Below, one piece after another: positions 7,657 through 11,435 of a DNA stretch of 11,435 nt; the stretch's first letter is position 1; each line of letters begins with the position of its first letter. The stretch spans positions 1 to 11,435 of the forward strand of contig JBGAWE010000157.1 of assembly GCA_044227705.1 (NCBI GenBank). The letters are read 5' to 3'. The notes beneath the pieces were generated by a model. It did not search any database, was not told where the DNA came from, and saw only the letters and a list, made by a program, of their open reading frames with translations. The DNA comes from JANOQP01 sp044227705 (GTDB lineage Bacteria > Bacteroidota > Bacteroidia > Chitinophagales > Saprospiraceae). The translations under genes and the position numbers were made by a program.

Positions 7657-10600
7657 CGTGGCGGGGCGGCGACGAGAGCGGCAAAACGGCGTCCTCTCCG
7701 ACCGTCGAGGCGGTCGATGTGCAGCCGTTTCTGGTGTTCGTGATTTGAAGTTGATACGCCCTCTGGCGCGTCGATTTGGTTGGCGCGAGGGTCGCCTGGC
7801 CGCCGGTCAGGCTGCCGTTGGCGGTCGTCCAGTTGTAAATGAAACCGGCTCCCGTCGAGCTTCCCGCACCGTTCAGCGTGAGCGATTTTGTGGTGCAAGT
7901 CAAAGTCCCGCCCGGCGCGACGACGACCGTCGGCGGCGCGATGTCCTGTGAAATCACGACCGTCGCCGTCGAGGTGCAATGGTTCAAACTGTTCGTTACC
8001 AACAGCTTATAGGTTCCAGGCTGGTTGACTATCGGGTTCGTCCCGTCCTGCCCACTGACAAAATTGCCTGGTGTCGCCGTCCATTGATAGACGAAGTTCG
8101 GGTCGGTCGGCGGCGTGAAAAAGCCGATTTCAACCTCGTGGACATTGCAGTTCAAGACCTTCGGGAAGCCCGCATCGGCCGGCGGCGGCGTGGTATTCTG
8201 GTCAATCATGACCGTCGCCGTCGCGATGCATTGGCTGTTCAGATTCGTCACCGTCAGGATGTACTGGCCCGGCAGATTGACTGTCGGCGTGAGGGTGTTT
8301 TGACCCGACGAAAAATTGCCGCCGACTGTCGTCCATGCGAACGAATAGCCCGGCCCGTTCGACGACGTGCTGGCGTCTATGGTCAAAGAACTCGTCGCGC
8401 AATCGAGCAGACCGGGCGGCACGGCGGTCGCCTGCGGAACGCTATTGTCTTGATTTACAACGACTTGCGCCTCGGCCGTGCAGCCGTTCGAGGTGTTCTT
8501 CACGACGAGCGTATATGTCCCAGCCTCATCGACGACGGGCTGCAACGTGGTTGCGCCGCTCACGATATGGCCGTCGGCCGTCTTCCACAGATAGGTGAAA
8601 TTTCCGCCCGTCGAGCTTCCGATGCCGCTCAAGATCGTCGTAGGCTGGGTGCAGGTGATGAGCGAGCCGCCGCCCGCGACCGAGTTCGGAGGGGTCTGGT
8701 CGTCCATGACTTCCGTCTCGTCCACTGACGTGCAGCCGTTCAAATTGTTCGTCACTTGCAGGTAATAGAAGCCCGGCGCGTTGACCGTCGGCGAGAGCGT
8801 TGTCGAACCGGCGACGATGTTCCCGCCGAACGTCCACCATTCGTAGGTGATGTTCGGCCCGGTCGCCGAGCCTGCGCCGTTGAGGTGGATTTGCGACGTC
8901 GTGCAGTCAATCGTGAAGCTCGGCCCAGCTTGGACGACGGGGTTGACGATGTTCGAGGTGACGTTCACCGCGTCCTCCGCCGAGCAGCCGTTATCTGTGT
9001 TGAAAATGGTCAGCTCATAAGTCCTCGGCTTGTCGACCTCGACGATTGCCTGATTCGGGTCGGTGGTCATGTTGCCGTTCGTGGTCGTCCAAACATAGGT
9101 GAACTGGAAGCCGACGCTCGAGTTTCCGCCCAAAACGGCCGTCGGGCTCGGGCAGGTCAAAACTTGGTCCGGCCCGGCGTTCACTGTCGGCAAAACATGG
9201 TCTTCCGTTACCGTGATGCTGGCCACGTCCGTGCAGCCGTTGCCCGTGTCGGTGATTTTCAAAGTATAAACGCCCGGTTTATCGACGATTGGGCCGAGCG
9301 TGCTGCCGCCGGAAACAATGTGGCCGGGCGGCGCGACTGTCCAAAGGAATGTTCCATTTCCGCTGATGAAAGAACCGCTCGCATCGAGCGACACAACCGC
9401 GTTGTAGCAATTGAGAACCTCTGGCTGGTAGATGTTCACTATCGGGTGAACCTTGTTCTCGAAGATTTCCGCGACAGCGGTGTTTGTGCAACCGTTTGTC
9501 GTGTTGGTCACCAACAGTGTATAGACACCGGGCTGATTGACGATTGGCGAGAGGGTCGTCCCGCCGCTGACGATGTGGCCTGGCGAGGCTGTCCAGAGGT
9601 AGCTGAAGTTCGGCCCGACCGAGCTCCCCGCGCCCGAAACACCGACCGTCGTCACGGCGCAGGTTATCTCGCCGAGGCCGTTGGCGTTGGCCGCTGGTTC
9701 GACGATTCCCCCGGTCACGATGACGGTCGCCTGAGCCGTGCATCCGTTTAAAGTGTTCGTAACCAGCAAGTTATAAATCCCCGGCTGGTCGGCGCAGGAG
9801 TTCAGCAGGTTCGGGTCGCAGGAGATGCTGCCGTTGGCCGTCGTCCATTCATAGGTAAAATCCGGGCCAACACTGGAGCCGTTCCCATTGAGCGGAACCG
9901 TCGGCGTGGGGCAGGAAATCGAGCCAGCCGTCGCGGCGATGGCGGTCGGCGGGGTGATGTTTTTGGTTACGGTAATTGTCGCGTTGTCCGTGCAGCCGTT
10001 GGATTGGTTTGTAATCAACAGCGTATAAGTCCCCGGTTGGTTGATGATCGGGTTTAGCGTGTTGCCGCCCGAAACAATGCCAGTGGTTGGCGTCCATTGA
10101 AAAGTTGCCGGAGGCAAATAGAAAGAGCCGCCAGCGTCAATGTCTATCGTCGGGTTGCTGCAATTGAGTTGCTGAGGCGGTACAATCACCACATTGGGCG
10201 GGGTGACGTCCTGATCAACATTGACTGTTACAGTAGCGGTGCAATTGGTGGCCGTGTTCGTCACTATCAGCGTATAAGTCCCACCCTGATTGACGGTTGG
10301 ATTTAAGGTCGTTGAGCCAGAAACAATGTTGCCCGGATTGGCTGTCCATTGATAGGTGAAAGTCGGGCCGGTGGAGCTTCCATTTCCAGAAATCACTATC
10401 GACTGCGTAATGCAATTCAATCCGGCCGGGACATTGGCCACCGCAACCGGATAGTCTATCGCCCCAACAACAACCGTCGTCGCGGCGGCCGTGCAACCGT
10501 TGTTGTTGTTCGTCACAATCAGGTTGTAAGTCCCCGGTTGTCCAGCCAAGGTGTTCATCTGGTCGTCCGGACCCTGAATCACGCCGTTCGGAGTTGTCCA

Positions 10601-11416
10601 TTGATAGGTGATGTTCGAACCGGTCGAACTACCGTTGCCCAACAGGGGAACGGTCGGCGAGGTGCATGAAATCTGCCCTGGCGAGGCGGCTACGGCCAGC
10701 GGCGGCGTGATGTCCTTGGTCACCGTGACAGTCGCAACATCTGTGCAGCCGTTGGATTGGGTGATCGTCAAAGTGTACGTCCCCGGCTGATTTACCACAG
10801 GAGTTAAGGTGTTTGAACCCGAAACAATTCCCGTCGTCGGCGACCAAGCATAGGTGGCCGGCGGCTGGACTTGCGAGCCGCTCGCGTCGATTTGTATGGA
10901 GGAAAAGGAGCAATTCAATTGCTGCGGCGGCGCGATGACCGCATCGGGCGGCGTGTTGTCCTGATCGATGGTGACTGTTGCCGTCGCAGTGCAAGAATTG
11001 GTTGTGTTCGTTACAACCAACGTGTAGGTCCCGCCCTGATTGATGGTTGGGTTTAAGGTCGTTCCGCCGCTCGTGATGTTGCCAGGCGCGGCTGTCCACT
11101 GATAAATGAAATTGGAACCCGTAGAGCTTCCTGCCCCGGATATAATCAGTGTCGGAGTCGTGCAAGTTATGCTCCCCGGTTGCGTCGCCACGGCAGTCGG
11201 ATAGACTATCGAGCCACCAACTGTTACTGTTGCTTGGTTGGTGCAACCGTTGCTGCCGTTGGAAACCACGATAGTGTACGTTCCGGCCATGTCGACTGTC
11301 GGCGTTAAGGTCTGGTCGCCGCCCGTGATGTTGCCCGGATTGGCAGTCCATTGATAGGTGAAATCGGAACCAGTGGAGCTTCCGTTTCCATTGATGGTTA
11401 CGGTCGGATTGGCGCA
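4873..11416 (-). repeat. Tandem array of 26 coding repeats, modal unit 252 bp (84 aa)
   Basis: Taking the first Cys codon of each repeat as marker, plus-strand codon left ends are 11414, 11162, 10910, 10664, 10412, 10160, 9911, 9659, 9407, 9152, 8903, 8651, 8399, 8147, 7895, 7639, 7384, 7132, 6877, 6625, 6376, 6124, 5875, 5623, 5368 and 5116; the array ends at 4872. Spacings are 246-255 bp and multiples of 3, except 256 bp for repeat 15. Every repeat keeps both marker cysteines, about 57 residues apart, suggesting one disulfide per domain. A tryptophan (YxW) and PG(T)Y motif lie between them. The fold is inferred to be an Ig/PKD-like beta sandwich. Confidence 0.93.
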
Positions 11417-11435
11417 CGAAATCGGAGTCGGTGCG
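7109..11435 (-). CDS. Upstream frame segment of the giant repeat gene: repeats 1-15 (partial, runs off the window)
   Basis: This frame is open from the right edge (first full codon at 11434) to a stop at 7109. It encodes about 15 Ig/PKD-like repeats with a pattern such as TC-(x about 20)-YxWTT-(x about 20)-PGTYTLxVTN-xxNGCT and linkers of the type VxQDxxPPxADAGP. An ATG at 11290 lies inside repeat 1 (VDMAGTYT), and repeat homology continues upstream of it, so it is not the true start. Downstream of about 7690 the translation turns into arginine/histidine-rich residues unlike any repeat. Repeat homology continues instead in the neighbouring frame, so 7109-7690 is out-of-frame readthrough. Asn/Thr/Gly-rich composition with almost no Lys is typical of secreted surface proteins. 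Confidence 0.8.
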   Translation of the reverse strand, partial: APTPISCANPTVTINGNGSSTGSDFTYQWTANPGNITGGDQTLTPTVDMAGTYTIVVSNGSNGCTNQATVTVGGSIVYPTAVATQPGSITCTTPTLIISGAGSSTGSNFIYQWTAAPGNITSGGTTLNPTINQGGTYTLVVTNTTNSCTATATVTIDQDNTPPDAVIAPPQQLNCSFSSIQIDASGSQVQPPATYAWSPTTGIVSGSNTLTPVVNQPGTYTLTITQSNGCTDVATVTVTKDITPPLAVAASPGQISCTSPTVPLLGNGSSTGSNITYQWTTPNGVIQGPDDQMNTLAGQPGTYNLIVTNNNNGCTAAATTVVVGAIDYPVAVANVPAGLNCITQSIVISGNGSSTGPTFTYQWTANPGNIVSGSTTLNPTVNQGGTYTLIVTNTATNCTATVTVNVDQDVTPPNVVIVPPQQLNCSNPTIDIDAGGSFYLPPATFQWTPTTGIVSGGNTLNPIINQPGTYTLLITNQSNGCTDNATITVTKNITPPTAIAATAGSISCPTPTVPLNGNGSSVGPDFTYEWTTANGSISCDPNLLNSCADQPGIYNLLVTNTLNGCTAQATVIVTGGIVEPAANANGLGEITCAVTTVGVSGAGSSVGPNFSYLWTASPGHIVSGGTTLSPIVNQPGVYTLLVTNTTNGCTNTAVAEIFENKVHPIVNIYQPEVLNCYNAVVSLDASGSFISGNGTFLWTVAPPGHIVSGGSTLGPIVDKPGVYTLKITDTGNGCTDVASITVTEDHVLPTVNAGPDQVLTCPSPTAVLGGNSSVGFQFTYVWTTTNGNMTTDPNQAIVEVDKPRTYELTIFNTDNGCSAEDAVNVTSNIVNPVVQAGPSFTIDCTTSQIHLNGAGSATGPNITYEWWTFGGNIVAGSTTLSPTVNAPGFYYLQVTNNLNGCTSVDETEVMDDQTPPNSVAGGGSLITCTQPTTILSGIGSSTGGNFTYLWKTADGHIVSGATTLQPVVDEAGTYTLVVKNTSNGCTAEAQVVVNQDNSVPQATAVPPGLLDCATSSLTIDASTSSNGPGYSFAWTTVGGNFSSGQNTLTPTVNLPGQYILTVTNLNSQCIATATVMIDQNTTPPPADAGFPKVLNCNVHEVEIGFFTPPTDPNFVYQWTATPGNFVSGQDGTNPIVNQPGTYKLLVTNSLNHCTSTATVVISQDIAPPTVVVAPGGTLTCTTKSLTLNGAGSSTGAGFIYNWTTANGSLTGGQATLAPTKSTRQRAYQLQITNTRNGCTSTASTVGEDAVLPLSSPPRHAGHPDLRRSVTDALGRGQFDGQRHSISMGCDVSEHRIGRGNDHHADGQSAGGIHPHGEKHGERLHPNRLGFCQPRHRSAGRGRGADADHQLPLAADGLERQRLVGRQRVHLSLVNGEREHRERWHRTFAHYRQAGPLSNRGKKLGQRLHVDGDGQYFERRERADGGCCPTVDSRLHAHDDSD
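9155..11416 (-). repeat. Higher-order repeat: three-repeat block of 750-753 bp, three copies with decreasing identity
   Basis: Repeats 1-3, 4-6 and 7-9 correspond in register. Repeats 2 and 5 share NQGGTYTL, loss of the NGC glycine (NSC/TNC) and TPPxxVIxPPQQLNC. Repeats 3 and 6 share IDAxGS, PPATxxWxPTTGIVSG and SNGCTDxATxTVTKxITPP. Repeats 1, 4 and 7 share a variant linker lacking QD (GGSIVYP, GAIDYP, GGIVEP). Marker distances are exactly 750 bp for 1-4, 2-5 and 3-6 and 753 bp for 4-7, 5-8 and 6-9. Copies 1 and 2 are clearly closest. Confidence 0.8.

Larger units (their letters stand above)
4115..11435 (-). pseudogene. Giant secreted repeat protein (26 Ig/PKD-like repeats, SprB-like repeat, CHU_C type IX sorting domain); frameshifted, 5' end outside window
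   Basis: Read right to left, one coding region fills the window from its edge to TGA at 4115-4117, about 2440 codons. Domain order is 26 tandem repeats of about 84 aa (11416 to 4873), one SprB-like repeat (about 4884-4680), a linker domain opening with a LGDSIRL motif, then the CHU_C domain from about 4415. CHU_C directs export by the type IX secretion system, so the ancestral product was a cell-surface or secreted adhesin-like filament of Bacteroidota; function beyond that is inference. Signal peptide and N-terminus are not in the window. The frame changes four times: in repeat 15 (about 7660-7700), near 4515, at 4254-4256 and at about 4144-4158. Homology continues smoothly across each change, so this is one gene, either decaying or mis-sequenced. 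Without correction the product ends in frameshifted residues and stops at 7109. No T9SS partner gene (sprF/porP type) lies beside it in the window. Confidence 0.85.

Noticed and set aside
8756..9751. Long plus-strand open frame of 331 codons opposite the repeat array (and similar ones at 5776-6621 and 7979-8728)
   Set aside because: The translations are Arg/Val/Asp/Gly-rich with periodic content that simply mirrors the 252-bp coding repeats of the minus strand. They are shadow frames from high G+C.
4873..11416. Possible CRISPR-like or non-coding satellite repeat
   Set aside because: The period of 252 bp, codon-phase substitutions and conserved protein motifs show coding tandem domains, not short direct repeats with spacers.

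Overview
The window looks like a chromosomal segment from a Bacteroidota bacterium, most likely of the Saprospiraceae/Lewinella/Haliscomenobacter kind; the lineage is inferred, not proven. The evidence is a giant repeat protein ending in a gliding-motility-associated C-terminal domain (CHU_C, the type IX secretion sorting signal) after a SprB-like repeat, an smc of the Bacteroidota form without a clear Shine-Dalgarno start, and the tail of a REP-associated tyrosine transposase (RAYT). G+C is fairly high for the phylum: most 60-base lines I counted by hand fall between about 50 and 65 %.

Layout. Positions 1-171 (+) hold the last 56 codons of a RAYT/Y1-type transposase. Positions 172-427 hold no gene but carry two compact hairpins just after the transposase stop, as expected for its REP-like partner elements, and a third hairpin closer to smc. 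Positions 428-3985 (+) are a complete smc (1185 aa) with both ATPase half-heads, two coiled-coil arms and a hinge. Positions 3986-4114 are a short convergent intergenic gap without a convincing terminator. From 4115 to the right edge, the whole minus strand is one very large secreted-protein gene whose 5' end lies outside the window.

The giant gene encodes 26 tandem Ig/PKD-like repeats of about 84 aa (252 bp), each with two regularly placed cysteines, then one SprB-like repeat, a linker domain and the CHU_C sorting domain. At its N-proximal end the repeats follow a higher-order three-repeat unit of 750-753 bp. The frame is broken by four single-base-scale shifts: one in repeat 15 and three in the C-terminal region. 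Taken as it stands, the gene cannot make an exported full-length product, so it is either decaying or carries sequencing/assembly errors. The array periodicity (256 bp where every other spacing is a multiple of 3) independently confirms the repeat-15 shift.

I see no defence system, CRISPR array, RNA gene or new enzymatic system. The noteworthy material is the architecture and condition of the giant repeat gene, and the RAYT/REP remnant upstream of smc. The genes show no operon relation: smc and the giant gene converge.
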